The notes beneath the pieces were generated by a model. That model saw only the letters and a list, made by a program, of their open reading frames with translations. It was not told the DNA's origin and made no database searches. Below are positions 35,122 to 43,417 of a stretch of DNA of 61,039 nucleotides, piece after piece. The position numbers were made by a program, and so were the translations under genes. Source of the DNA: an uncultured Clostridia bacterium (GTDB taxonomy: Bacteria; Bacillota; Clostridia; Oscillospirales; Ruminococcaceae); assembly GCA_947631535.1 (NCBI GenBank), contig CANRLU010000003.1:1-61039 (forward strand). Reading direction: 5' to 3'. The number at the start of each line of letters is the position of its first letter. The first letter of the stretch is position 1.

Positions 35122-36166
35122 CATATCAAACGCACTGAATATGATACCCGTTCCGGCGGACATTGAAAAAAGTGCCGCTGCCGGCGTAAAAGAAGCGATG
35201 AACGAAAGGGTCGGCAAGAAGAGATATCTTCGCCGAGCGGCGATCGCTGCGGCTTGCGCTGCCGTGATTTTGACTGCGAGCTTCAGCGCAACGGCAGCGT
35301 ATATCTCGCCGTTTACAAAGGCTGCTATGACCAACAAGGCCTACGGCGCGGCACTCGAATTTGCCGTGTCGCACGCCGATAGCGAAGAACAGAGTCAAAG
35401 CATCGCGCAGATGCTTATAGGCGACCTCGCATACGACAAATCCGCAGAGGAATCGTCGGTAAACTTCGGTCTCGACGGTTTTACGCCTGTTTACAACGTG
35501 AGCTTCAAGGTCGCGGGGTTTGAATACGGTATTCGGGTCGATGCTGAGACCTTCGAGGTTTTGAGCTACGAGAGAACCAGCGACGAAGGCTGGGAGGAGC
35601 ATCTATCAGCCTTTGAAAGCGGCGAAAAATCCTCTGCCGAAACGCTCACTCCCGTGGAAGCACAGCTTATAGCACAGGATTGGTTCGGACTGTACGATAC
35701 GGCAAACTGCGGCGACGGTTCGCTTTCGGCGACGGTGTCCCCCGAAAAGAACGAAATGAGCATAGAGCTAACTCACGGCGGGTATGTCTATCAGTGCTAT
35801 GTCGATGCCGAAACGGGAGAGGTCACAAAAGCGGAGATATCGGAAGAAAAGGGCAAAAAAGGCGAGCGGCACAGGCACGAGCCGAGCGACGAATATATCG
35901 GCCTATACGAAGCAAACCGCATTGTTCTGGACGAATACAGGCTTGCCTACAGCCCATATGATTACTTTAATCCCGAAAATATGCATCTTATGAGCATAGG
36001 ATTTGTTTCAAAGGTGCAGAAGAGGGGAGACAAGACCTTTGAAAGCGGCTACGGCGAGGACGTGTATTTAGCAGTGCTTCAGCTTAAGGAAACGTCTATA
36101 CGCGCGGAGATAGTCATAAATGCGAGGACAGGAGAGGTAATTTCAAATAAAGTCGTCACTGAATAA
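35111..36166 (+). CDS. Membrane anti-sigma factor with PepSY-like external part
   Basis: 351 residues. The first 40 are cytoplasmic and could bind the sigma factor. Residues about 42-65 form one membrane helix (AAIAAACAAVILTASFSATAAY). The outside part has repeated PepSY-like strands (YGIRVDAETFEVLSYE, YQCYVDAETGEVTKAE, AEIVINARTGEVISNK). The start overlaps the sigma gene by 11 bases, the usual arrangement of a sigma with its cognate anti-sigma; no zinc-binding HxxxCxxC motif is present. The role as anti-sigma is inferred from context. It ends in a strong terminator. Confidence 0.8.
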   Translation: MKNDISNALNMIPVPADIEKSAAAGVKEAMNERVGKKRYLRRAAIAAACAAVILTASFSATAAYISPFTKAAMTNKAYGAALEFAVSHADSEEQSQSIAQMLIGDLAYDKSAEESSVNFGLDGFTPVYNVSFKVAGFEYGIRVDAETFEVLSYERTSDEGWEEHLSAFESGEKSSAETLTPVEAQLIAQDWFGLYDTANCGDGSLSATVSPEKNEMSIELTHGGYVYQCYVDAETGEVTKAEISEEKGKKGERHRHEPSDEYIGLYEANRIVLDEYRLAYSPYDYFNPENMHLMSIGFVSKVQKRGDKTFESGYGEDVYLAVLQLKETSIRAEIVINARTGEVISNKVVTE

Positions 36167-36177
36167 CGTATAATTAT

Positions 36178-36209
36178 TTATCCCCCGAGCTTTCGGGGGA
36201 TAATTTTTT
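36178..36209 (+). terminator. Terminator after the anti-sigma gene
   Basis: Perfect 11-bp stem TTATCCCCCGA (36178-36188) with TCGGGGGATAA (36193-36203), loop GCTT, then TTTTTT. Confidence 0.95.
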
Positions 36210-36229
36210 ATATTTTTTTCAAAAACCCC

Positions 36230-36278
36230 TTGACAGCGTAACAATGTTATGTTACACTATTGACAGTAACATTGTTAC
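36230..36278 (+). promoter_or_regulatory. Promoter with two palindromic operators for yhbD-like/bactofilin operon
   Basis: TTGACA (36230-36235), 17-bp spacer, TACACT (36253-36258). A GTAACA...TGTTAC-type palindrome fills the spacer (36238-36255, imperfect) and a second, GTAACATTGTTAC (36266-36278), lies just downstream of the -10. Binding at these would block polymerase, as expected for an autorepressor. Confidence 0.7.
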
Positions 36279-36300
36279 GTTCACACGAAAGGAGGAAAAT

Positions 36301-36684
36301 ATGCAGGAACTTATCTCAAAAAAAGAGCTGCTCGAAAAATACGGGATATCCTACGGTACGCTCTACCGCTGGAAGCGAATGGGGCTGATACCGGAGGAAT
36401 GGCTTGTAAAGAAATCGACCTTTACAGGCCAGGAAACCTTTTTTAACCGCGAACTCATCTGCCGCAGGGTAGAGGAGATACTCTCGAAAAAGGATTCCGT
36501 CCCGCTCGAGGAGCTCGCGCGGCAGCTCGTTGAAAAGCGGGCGGAGTCGCCGACGGTGAAGGTGACGACAAAATACGGCGACGCGGTATTTTATCTTTCC
36601 GACATCACCGATATCACGGTATCGGCAAACGGCTGCAAAACAAGCATTTTAGACGCGGCAAAAAGCGCCGCAGAGAAAAACTAA
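36301..36684 (+). CDS. YhbD-like (DUF4004) MerR-type DNA-binding protein
   Basis: 127 residues. The N-terminal part is a MerR-like winged helix (LLEKYGISYGTLYRWKRMGLIPEEW) followed by FTGQETFFNRE and a helical region; the C-terminal part is beta-rich (VKVTTKYGDAVFYLSDITDITV). This matches Bacillus YhbD (DUF4004), whose neighbours yhbE and yhbF are bactofilins, as here. ATG 36301 follows AAAGGAGG. It probably represses its own operon through the two palindromes upstream (inference). Confidence 0.85.
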   Translation: MQELISKKELLEKYGISYGTLYRWKRMGLIPEEWLVKKSTFTGQETFFNRELICRRVEEILSKKDSVPLEELARQLVEKRAESPTVKVTTKYGDAVFYLSDITDITVSANGCKTSILDAAKSAAEKN

Positions 36685-36696
36685 GGAGGTAAATTT

Positions 36697-37425
36697 ATGG
36701 GAAACATTCATATTTCGGGGAGCGGCAAGATAAATGCCGAGGGAAACTATTACGACGAAGTCCACATTTCGGGCTCGGGGCGCATCGACGGAAATCTGCG
36801 CTGCCGTTCGATTCACGTCAGCGGCTCGGGACATTTTAACGGAAACGTCGTTTGTGAGGATGAGATAAGGATATCCGGCTCGGGGCATTTTGAAGAAAGC
36901 GTCGAGTGCGGCAGTTTTTCCGTTTCGGGTTCGGGGCATATCGAAAACGACCTTAAATGCCAAACTTTCAGGTCCTCCGGCTCGTCGCATATAAACGGAA
37001 ATGTCAGCTGCACCGAAGCTTCGGTCTCGGGGTCGGTGCACATTGATAAGGATATGACCGGCGAGAACATCAAAATCAGCGGAGGTTCACACATAGGCGG
37101 ACTTCTGAACGCCGAAAACATCACGATATCGCTCGGCGGCAAAAACACCGTCGGAGAGATTGGCTGCACGAAGCTTGACGTCGAGATAAACAAAAACTAT
37201 AACACTTTGCGCATCGGCCCGTTTTCGTTCGGCTCAAAAAGCCAAGGAGATCTCGTTTGCCCGATAATCGAGGGCGACGAAGTAAATCTTGTCAACACCA
37301 CATCAAAGGTCGTCAGAGGGAAAAATATCAGGATAGGTCCCGGCTGCGCGATCAACAGGGTCGAATACAGCGAGAACATCGAAGTCGATAACTCTTCCAC
37401 CGTCGGCGAGCAGGTGAAAATATGA
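36697..37425 (+). CDS. Bactofilin-like polymer-forming protein
   Basis: 242 residues made largely of short repeats of the type HISGSGRIDGNLRC, about eight in the first 130 residues, which build the right-handed beta-helix of bactofilins (DUF583). Bactofilins polymerise without nucleotide and scaffold envelope proteins or wall enzymes. The second half (about 140-242) is less regular but also beta-rich. AAGGAGG precedes the ATG, 12 bases after the YhbD-like gene. Related to YhbE/YhbF of Bacillus. It ends at a strong terminator. Confidence 0.88.
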   Translation: MGNIHISGSGKINAEGNYYDEVHISGSGRIDGNLRCRSIHVSGSGHFNGNVVCEDEIRISGSGHFEESVECGSFSVSGSGHIENDLKCQTFRSSGSSHINGNVSCTEASVSGSVHIDKDMTGENIKISGGSHIGGLLNAENITISLGGKNTVGEIGCTKLDVEINKNYNTLRIGPFSFGSKSQGDLVCPIIEGDEVNLVNTTSKVVRGKNIRIGPGCAINRVEYSENIEVDNSSTVGEQVKI

Positions 37426-37431
37426 TAAATT

Positions 37432-37463
37432 GACGGCATGGTGCCTGCCATGCCGTCTTTTTT
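37432..37463 (+). terminator. Terminator after bactofilin gene
   Basis: Perfect 10-bp stem GACGGCATGG (37432-37441) with CCATGCCGTC (37448-37457), loop of six, then TTTTTT. It may also serve the converging minus-strand gene. Confidence 0.93.
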
Positions 37464-38169
37464 ATATATCGAACCGAAATACGTTTGGCACTGCATCGGG
37501 GCCGAAGGTTTTTACCGCCATTCTGTACATAGCCTTTGCGTGGATCCTATCGTGCCATATAAAGCGTCTCAGTACTTTTCTCAACGACCATTCTTCGTCA
37601 TAACTGCCGAGAAAGACAGTATTTTTTAGAAAATCGGGCCGGTTTTCGAGCGAAGCAAATCCGCGCTCTCTGCAGGTTAAAATGTCGCCTTCGTTGTCCG
37701 CAGGAATATCGATCTCGCCAAAATAATAGTCGTTTACATTCTTTGTGTGTTCATACATCTCAAACGCAGTGCGGGGAGCCTTGCCGTAGAACGTTTCTCT
37801 TATAGGCAGACAGCTTTTGTTCTTATCGGGTACAGCCTGATAAAGCGTCAAAAAATTCTGCGCCGATTTAAGGGCGAGCACTTTCAGCTCCGCATATTCA
37901 GACTGACACAATTCTTTTCTTTCGCTGCCGAAAATGACATCCGAATCTGCGTCGGAAACGGTGAGCTCCGACTGCTTTTCCTGAATTATCTCGGCTTCAA
38001 AGGAATCCGGCGCCGAAGCGCCTTTCCACCTTAGATATGACCTGATTTCGGCAGGCATTTTTTGAAGCGCGGAATTCTTAGAGGCGCCTCGTGTAAACGC
38101 TCCGACAAAGTTATCCGCAAACAGCAGGCTGTCGCCGCCGTTGTGTTCCCATATGCATTTTATTATCAC
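37462..38169 (-). CDS. Unknown protein with DinB-like C-terminal domain
   Basis: 235 residues. The C-terminal 120 have the pattern of a DinB-like four-helix metalloprotein: one His in EMYEHTKNVNDYYF and an HxxxH in FIWHDRIHAKAMYR, which would supply three metal ligands. The N-terminal part is of unknown fold (GAFTRGASKNSALQKMPAEI). GTG 38169 follows GGAGAG by six bases. DinB-superfamily members include thiol-dependent transferases, but the substrate here is not predictable. It has its own promoter and is monocistronic. Confidence 0.72.
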   Translation of the reverse strand: MIIKCIWEHNGGDSLLFADNFVGAFTRGASKNSALQKMPAEIRSYLRWKGASAPDSFEAEIIQEKQSELTVSDADSDVIFGSERKELCQSEYAELKVLALKSAQNFLTLYQAVPDKNKSCLPIRETFYGKAPRTAFEMYEHTKNVNDYYFGEIDIPADNEGDILTCRERGFASLENRPDFLKNTVFLGSYDEEWSLRKVLRRFIWHDRIHAKAMYRMAVKTFGPDAVPNVFRFDI

Positions 38170-38203
38170 GGCTGTCTCTCCTTCAACGGTATTTTATAGC
38201 GGC

Positions 38204-38232
38204 ATTATACCACACAAATCCAAAGAAATCAA
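38204..38232 (-). promoter_or_regulatory. Sigma-A promoter for the DinB-like gene
   Basis: Minus strand TTGATT (38227-38232), 17-bp spacer, TATAAT (38204-38209), about 35 bp before the GTG start. Confidence 0.75.
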
Positions 38233-38280
38233 ATTCAGGAGATTTTTGAATTTTTTCCTGCAAAAAATTCCCGCTTTGTA

Positions 38281-38309
38281 TTGATATTTTGTAAACCATA
38301 TGATAAAAT
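38281..38309 (+). promoter_or_regulatory. Sigma-A promoter for the PlsC-like/mscS/yitT/GH27 group
   Basis: TTGATA (38281-38286), 17-bp spacer, TAAAAT (38304-38309), about 27 bp before ATG 38336. Confidence 0.65.
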
Positions 38310-38335
38310 ATTTCTATGAGCGGGGAGGGGAGCTT

Positions 38336-39529
38336 ATGGCGAAGCCGAAGAAAAAAATAGGCAGACCGAACAGGATAGTCTACGTCCTCGGCTTCGGAGC
38401 GCTGTGGGCATATTTCCGCATTTTTGTCGGCGCACGGTTTAAATTCGACCGCTCGGGTCTTGAAGATCTGAAGCAGGGTCCCGCACTGATAATATCTCCG
38501 CATATTTCGGGCATAGACCACATATGCGTGGGGATAGCCTGCAAAAAATATCTGCCGACTTTCGTGCTCAGCGAGCACCTCTTCTCAAAGCCGCTGATAA
38601 GGTGGATACTCACCCACCTCGGGCACGTGATATCAAAAAAGATGTTCTGCGCCGACGCCGGCACAATAATGGGAATAATGCGTGCAAAGGCCGAGGGCAA
38701 CGTGATCGTCCTTTTCCCCGAGGGCAGAATGAACGCCGTGGCGCACACCTATCCGGTAACTCCAGGTACGGCGGAGCTTGTAAAGCGGCTTGCGATACCC
38801 GTTTACTGCGTAACTTCGAGCGGAGCGGCACTTGTCGATCCGAAGTGGTATAAAGGCTTCAGAAAGGGGCTCGTGACGGTAACGACGTCTAAAGTTTTTT
38901 CCACCGAGCAGCTTAAAGAGCTGTCCGTAGAGGACATCGAAAGGCGGCTCGAAGAAGTTATCTTCCACGACGACGAGATATCCGCAGCGGGAAGAAGATA
39001 TCCCGCCAAGGACACCTCAAAAGGTCTCGACAGCGTGCTTTATAAGTGTCCCGAGTGCGGCCGTGAGTTTACGCTCAAGGCAGAGAATTGCAGGGTATTA
39101 TGCACCGCCTGCGGGTTTGAGACTGAGCTTACAGATGATTTTCGCTTTACCGCCGACAGGATGCTCTCGATAAACGAGTGGTTCTATTGGCAGCTCGATG
39201 AGCTCGACATCGGTGGGGTTATGGAGGAAGACATAAAGATAGGTGCCGTCGGAAAAGACGGCAATATGGATCTCAACGCCGGAGAGGGGCATCTGTATCT
39301 CGACCGCGAACGGCTTAAGCTGTCGGGAAGCGTTTTCGGCGAAAGCGTCGAGTATAACATCGAGCTTTCGGTGCTCGGTGGAACGCCATATACCCCGAAC
39401 AAGGAGTTTGACATTTATTGGAAGAAACGTCTGCTGTATCTTCAGCCCGCTGACCCGCGCTCGGTGGTGAAATGGGTGACGTTTATCGACAAGGCAGTTG
39501 CCGAAAAGCGGGGAATAAAGCTTCATTAG
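38336..39529 (+). CDS. PlsC-type acyltransferase with zinc ribbon and C-terminal domain
   Basis: 397 residues. Residues about 20-220 are a lysophospholipid acyltransferase-like domain with the HX4D motif HISGID and FPEGRMN. A four-cysteine zinc ribbon follows (YKCPECGREF and CTACGFE, about 240-265), then a beta-rich C-terminal domain (about 280-390) that I do not recognise. Such a PlsC-ribbon arrangement is not the standard PlsC. I start at ATG 38336 just after a long GGGGAGGGG ribosome site. It probably leads an operon with mscS, yitT and a GH27 gene. The substrate is unknown. Confidence 0.83.
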   Translation: MAKPKKKIGRPNRIVYVLGFGALWAYFRIFVGARFKFDRSGLEDLKQGPALIISPHISGIDHICVGIACKKYLPTFVLSEHLFSKPLIRWILTHLGHVISKKMFCADAGTIMGIMRAKAEGNVIVLFPEGRMNAVAHTYPVTPGTAELVKRLAIPVYCVTSSGAALVDPKWYKGFRKGLVTVTTSKVFSTEQLKELSVEDIERRLEEVIFHDDEISAAGRRYPAKDTSKGLDSVLYKCPECGREFTLKAENCRVLCTACGFETELTDDFRFTADRMLSINEWFYWQLDELDIGGVMEEDIKIGAVGKDGNMDLNAGEGHLYLDRERLKLSGSVFGESVEYNIELSVLGGTPYTPNKEFDIYWKKRLLYLQPADPRSVVKWVTFIDKAVAEKRGIKLH

Positions 39530-39594
39530 TTGAACTGCGCGAAAGCGCTTCAAAATACACAAATAAATGAGGAAACCAAATGGAGGAAATCATC

Positions 39595-40347
39595 ATGTAC
39601 GAATTTATTACGATCGTCACAACCATAGCTCTCAAGCTGATCTACGCGGCGCTTATCGTTGCGGGAGGATTCATCATTGCCGCAATTCTCTCAAATCTCA
39701 TCAAAAAGAGCAAAAAATTAGAGATAAGCGCCAAGAGCTTTGCCGCAAGCTTTGTTTCTATCGCAGTTAAGATCTTGGCAGTTATTTCGGCGCTTTTCTC
39801 GCTCGGAGTTCCCGCAGCTTCGTTCGTTACCGTGCTCGGCTCAGTCGGACTGGCTGTAGGCCTTGCTATGCAGGGCGCGCTTTCAAATCTTGCCGGCGGA
39901 ATACTCATCGTAGTCTTCCACCCGTTCAAGATAGGCGACTACATCACCGTCGGCGGTCAGAGCGGCAGAGTGCAGAACATCTCCGTGTTTTACACCACTA
40001 TTCTCAATGACGACAATGTCACCGTGACCCTGCCCAACGGCACCCTCACAAACGCAGCCATCGTAAACACCTCCGTCGAGACCAACAGGAAGATGACCTT
40101 TGAATACGCTCTTCCCTACAACACCGACGTTGAAGCCGTTAGGAACATTCTTGTTTCGACCGCCTCCGCCAACGAAAAGGTGCTTAAGCAGCCCGTGCCG
40201 ACCGTTACCGTAACCTCTCACACTGCCGCTGCCGTCAACGTAAAGCTCATCGCCTGGGTGCCCGGAGCGGATTACGGCAAGACCGTAGCCGAGCTCAACG
40301 AGCAGATCAAGAACGCTTTTGATTCCAACAATATAGCCCGCGCGTAA
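39595..40347 (+). CDS. Small-conductance mechanosensitive channel, MscS family
   Basis: 250 residues: three membrane helices, the pore helix with alternating small residues (VGLAVGLAMQGALSNLAGG) and the beta domain with HPFKIGDYITVGGQSGRV and LPNGTLTNAAIVNTS. This is the compact MscS layout that relieves hypo-osmotic stress. I use ATG 39595, eight bases after GGAGG; an ATG five codons earlier overlaps that ribosome site. Confidence 0.94.
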   Translation: MYEFITIVTTIALKLIYAALIVAGGFIIAAILSNLIKKSKKLEISAKSFAASFVSIAVKILAVISALFSLGVPAASFVTVLGSVGLAVGLAMQGALSNLAGGILIVVFHPFKIGDYITVGGQSGRVQNISVFYTTILNDDNVTVTLPNGTLTNAAIVNTSVETNRKMTFEYALPYNTDVEAVRNILVSTASANEKVLKQPVPTVTVTSHTAAAVNVKLIAWVPGADYGKTVAELNEQIKNAFDSNNIARA

Positions 40348-40375
40348 TTCGGTCTTACGGAGGCATATTTTTGAT

Positions 40376-41254
40376 ATGAAAAAAGCAGTCGGATATCTGA
40401 TATTTATATTTCTTGCCGCTTTGAGTGCGCTGTCGTATCAGCTTTTCATCTTTCCGAACAGCTTCGCGCCGGCGGGCTTTAACGGCATAGCAACTATGAT
40501 CCAGCATATTTTCGGCATCAATGTGGGATACCTCTCTCTCATATTCAATATCCCTCTGATAATCGCGGTGTTTATCCTTGTGAACAGGGATTTTGCCGTC
40601 AACACGCTTGTTTATATCCTTACTTTCTCGGGGACGCTCATCGTTCTTGAGCGCGTGGACTTGAGCAAGTTTATGTATCAGACCGACACCGGAACGAGCA
40701 CCATTTTAGGCCCGCTCGTGGCTGGAATACTCGGCGGCGGGATATTGGGCGTTGCCTTTATGATGAACTGCTGTTCCGGCGGAACGGAGCTTGTGGCGGC
40801 ACTTATCCATAAATACAAGCCATCGTATGACTTCGTTTGGGTGACGTTCGTGCTCAACGCTGCGGTCGCAGTGATCTCGTTCTTCGTATACGGCTTCAAA
40901 TTCGAGCCGGTCATACTCTGCATACTTTATTGCTATTCGCAGAGCGTTGTGAGCGACAAAATGCTGCGCGGCAACAGAGAGGCCATTAGGTTTGAGATAG
41001 TTACGGATTATCCCGAGGAGATATCAAAGGAAGTCATCGAAACGCTCGGCCACTCCGCCACGCTCATCAACGCCGAGGGCTGCTATACGCACAACAAGAA
41101 AAATATGCTCGTGTGCGTTGTGAATAAGCATCAGCTCGTTCAGATGAAGCAGATACTTGCAAAATATCCCGATACCTTTGCAAACGTTTCGACAGTAAGC
41201 TATACTATCGGAAGATTCAGATATCCGAGAGAAAACAGCTCGACCGTAAGTTAA
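40376..41254 (+). CDS. YitT family membrane protein (DUF161 plus DUF2179)
   Basis: 292 residues. Five or six membrane helices with the YitT signatures NSFAPAGFNGIATMIQ and NRDFAVNTLVY, followed by the soluble DUF2179 domain (EISKEVIETLGHSATLINAEG, KKNMLVCVVNKHQL). The transported molecule is unknown. ACGGAGG precedes ATG 40376, 28 bases after mscS. Confidence 0.9.
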   Translation: MKKAVGYLIFIFLAALSALSYQLFIFPNSFAPAGFNGIATMIQHIFGINVGYLSLIFNIPLIIAVFILVNRDFAVNTLVYILTFSGTLIVLERVDLSKFMYQTDTGTSTILGPLVAGILGGGILGVAFMMNCCSGGTELVAALIHKYKPSYDFVWVTFVLNAAVAVISFFVYGFKFEPVILCILYCYSQSVVSDKMLRGNREAIRFEIVTDYPEEISKEVIETLGHSATLINAEGCYTHNKKNMLVCVVNKHQLVQMKQILAKYPDTFANVSTVSYTIGRFRYPRENSSTVS

Positions 41255-41271
41255 GCCAAAAGGAGACAGCT

Positions 41272-42555
41272 ATGGACAAGAACAGATTTGCCCTCACCCC
41301 GCCTATGGGCTGGAACAGCTACGACTATTACGACACCGCCGTTACCGAGGCCGACGTCCGCGCCAATGCGGAATATCTCGCTAAAAACCTCAAGAAACAC
41401 GGCTGGGAATATGTCGTGATAGATATTGAGTGGTATTCCAACGAGGCCGGCACCAAGCGAAACAAATATCAGTATATACCGTTCGAGAATTTTGAGATGG
41501 ACGAATATTCCCGCCTCCAGCCGAGCCCTTCAAGATTCCCGAGCTCAAAGGGCGGAAAGGGCTTTAAACCTCTTGCGGACTATATCCACAGCCTCGGGCT
41601 CAAGTTCGGGATACACATTATGCGCGGTATCCCACGGAACGCCGCGCACAGGCACCTGAAAGTGCTCGGCGCCGACGCTACGGCCGACGAAATAGCAAAT
41701 CCGTCCTCAATTTGCGGCTGGAACCCCGATATGTACGGCGTTCACCACAACGCCGACGGTCAGGCGTATTACGATTCGATAATATCCATGTATGCCGACT
41801 GGGGCGTGGACTTCATAAAGTGCGACGACATCTGCGACAGCTGGATGTACGGCGGAAAGTATTTCTCGGGCTGGGAGGAGACCAAAATGCTCCGCCGCGC
41901 GATAGATAAGTGCGGGCGGCCCATTGTTTTAAGTCTTTCGCCGGGGCCCGCGCACATCGACCTCGCTTGGCACTACGCCGAAAACGCGAATATGTGGCGC
42001 ATCACCGACGATTTCTGGGACAGATGGGGCGACCTCAAAAACATGTTCTGGCGTTGCGAGCAGTGGCAGGACCACGTCAAAGAGGGCTGCTGGCCCGACT
42101 GCGATATGCTCCCGCTCGGAAAAATTGGAAAGGGGCACTTCGGTGAATACGACTGCCGGTTCACCTTTGAGGAGCAGAAGACTATGATGACGCTCTGGTG
42201 CATCTTCCGTTCGCCGATGATGATAGGCGCCGAGCTCACCAAGCTCGATGAAAAAACTCTCGGGCTTCTTACCAACGCCGATATCCTTGATATGCTCAAG
42301 GACGGCAGGGGAGTACAGATAAGGAGAACCGATTCCGACGCCGTATGGCTCAGCGAGGGGAGCGACTGCCTAAGAATTGCGCTCTTTAACCTCTCGGACG
42401 AAAGTGCAGAGGTCGCGGCCGAAATCGAAAAGCTTGCCGAATACAGCGGCGAGCCGCGCGAGCTTTGGGGAGAAGATCCCTGCAAGCTCGATAAATGCTC
42501 GATATCGGCAGAAGTTCCGGCGCACGGCGTGAGGATATACCGATTCGGAAAATAA
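41272..42555 (+). CDS. Glycoside hydrolase family 27 (alpha-galactosidase)
   Basis: 427 residues. Hydrolyses terminal alpha-galactose, or in some members other alpha-linked sugars. Family blocks: TPPMGWNSYDYYD at the start, YVVIDIEWYS, the nucleophile Asp in VDFIKCDDIC (about 183) and the acid/base Asp in WRITDDFWDRW (about 243). The C-terminal 80 residues are a beta-sandwich. No signal peptide, so it acts in the cytoplasm. The start lies 17 bases after yitT, behind AAAGGAGA. It ends in a terminator shared with the converging esterase. Confidence 0.93.
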   Translation: MDKNRFALTPPMGWNSYDYYDTAVTEADVRANAEYLAKNLKKHGWEYVVIDIEWYSNEAGTKRNKYQYIPFENFEMDEYSRLQPSPSRFPSSKGGKGFKPLADYIHSLGLKFGIHIMRGIPRNAAHRHLKVLGADATADEIANPSSICGWNPDMYGVHHNADGQAYYDSIISMYADWGVDFIKCDDICDSWMYGGKYFSGWEETKMLRRAIDKCGRPIVLSLSPGPAHIDLAWHYAENANMWRITDDFWDRWGDLKNMFWRCEQWQDHVKEGCWPDCDMLPLGKIGKGHFGEYDCRFTFEEQKTMMTLWCIFRSPMMIGAELTKLDEKTLGLLTNADILDMLKDGRGVQIRRTDSDAVWLSEGSDCLRIALFNLSDESAEVAAEIEKLAEYSGEPRELWGEDPCKLDKCSISAEVPAHGVRIYRFGK

Positions 42556-42560
42556 AAATA

Positions 42561-42592
42561 ACCGCTGTCCGAAAAGGGCAGCGGTGCTTTTA
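42561..42592. terminator. Bidirectional terminator between GH27 and esterase
   Basis: ACCGCTGTCC (42561-42570) pairs with GGGCAGCGGT (42576-42585), one G-T pair, loop GAAAA. T-runs follow on both strands. Confidence 0.9.
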
Positions 42593-42595
42593 TAA

Positions 42596-43354
42596 TTACC
42601 AGCGCTTTTTGGGGCCAAGAACGCCGTCGGTGAAGTCTCCGACGACCTCTCGCAGCCATTCAATGCTGTCTTGGACCCAGTTGGGCGTGCGGTTGCAGCA
42701 CCAGTCGCGGTTGTTGAGCTGAGGGTCGCAGGTCGAGAAGCCGTGGTTTGCGTAGGAATAGATATGCGACTCAAACGGCACTCCGGCCTTTTGCAGAGCG
42801 TTCAGGAAGTTGAGCGAATCGGATATCGGCACGCAGTCGTCGTTGCGCGAGGCAAACACAAAACAGGGACAGGTGCTGCCGTCAACGTATTCGCAGGGGT
42901 CGGGAGACGTGGGATTCCAGCGCTTATGCGTGGAGATGACAGGATATCCGAGGATAGCCGCGCGTGGCTTCTTTGAGGATATCGCAGCGGCGCAGGCGGC
43001 AAGATGTCCGCCGGCGGAAAAGCCTATTATCGCTATTCTCTCGGGGTCGATATGCCATTCATCGGCGTTCTCTTTTATAAGGTCCATAGCCGCCTCGTAG
43101 TCTTTAAGAGGCGTGTCCCAGACCTTGTTTTCCCCGACGGAATAGCGCAGTATAAACGCCTGATATCCTGCCTTGAGGTAGGCAAACGCGACCGGTTCGG
43201 ACTCTCTTGCCGAACAGTAGTCGTATCCGCCGCCGGGAATAACGATCATAGCGGGACGCTTTGAAAGTCCGCTAAATTCTCCGCCGGTTGCCTGAATGTA
43301 AGCGGTAAGAGTAACGTTTTTTTCCTTGTTGAGCGTAATTTCGAGCAATTTCAT
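42596..43354 (-). CDS. Alpha/beta hydrolase, BD-FAE/acetyl-xylan-esterase-like
   Basis: 252 residues of the alpha/beta hydrolase fold. The oxyanion-hole region is VIPGGGYDYCSARE, the nucleophile elbow is GFSAGGH, the acid is in RNDDCVP and the base is the His of SYANHGF. Such esterases often remove acetyl or feruloyl groups from plant xylan; substrate choice here is inferred from the GH115 and GH27 genes in the region. I start at ATG 43354 behind AAAGGACGG; an upstream in-frame extension lies inside the promoter. No signal peptide. Confidence 0.88.
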   Translation of the reverse strand: MKLLEITLNKEKNVTLTAYIQATGGEFSGLSKRPAMIVIPGGGYDYCSARESEPVAFAYLKAGYQAFILRYSVGENKVWDTPLKDYEAAMDLIKENADEWHIDPERIAIIGFSAGGHLAACAAAISSKKPRAAILGYPVISTHKRWNPTSPDPCEYVDGSTCPCFVFASRNDDCVPISDSLNFLNALQKAGVPFESHIYSYANHGFSTCDPQLNNRDWCCNRTPNWVQDSIEWLREVVGDFTDGVLGPKKRW

Positions 43355-43388
43355 ATAAAATACCGTCCTTTCTATAAGGTACGATACC

Positions 43389-43417
43389 ATTATAGACCCT
43401 GGGCTCAAAAAGGTCAA
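43389..43417 (-). promoter_or_regulatory. Sigma-A promoter for the esterase
   Basis: Minus strand TTGACC (43412-43417), 17-bp spacer, TATAAT (43389-43394). The -35 overlaps the last codons of the DUF6514 gene. Confidence 0.8.

Noticed and set aside
36166-36300. An ECF-type promoter for the YhbD/bactofilin operon, which would place it in the neighbouring sigma's regulon
   Set aside because: Only a TTGACA-17-TACACT sigma-A promoter is visible; no TGAAAC/CGTCTA pair was found.
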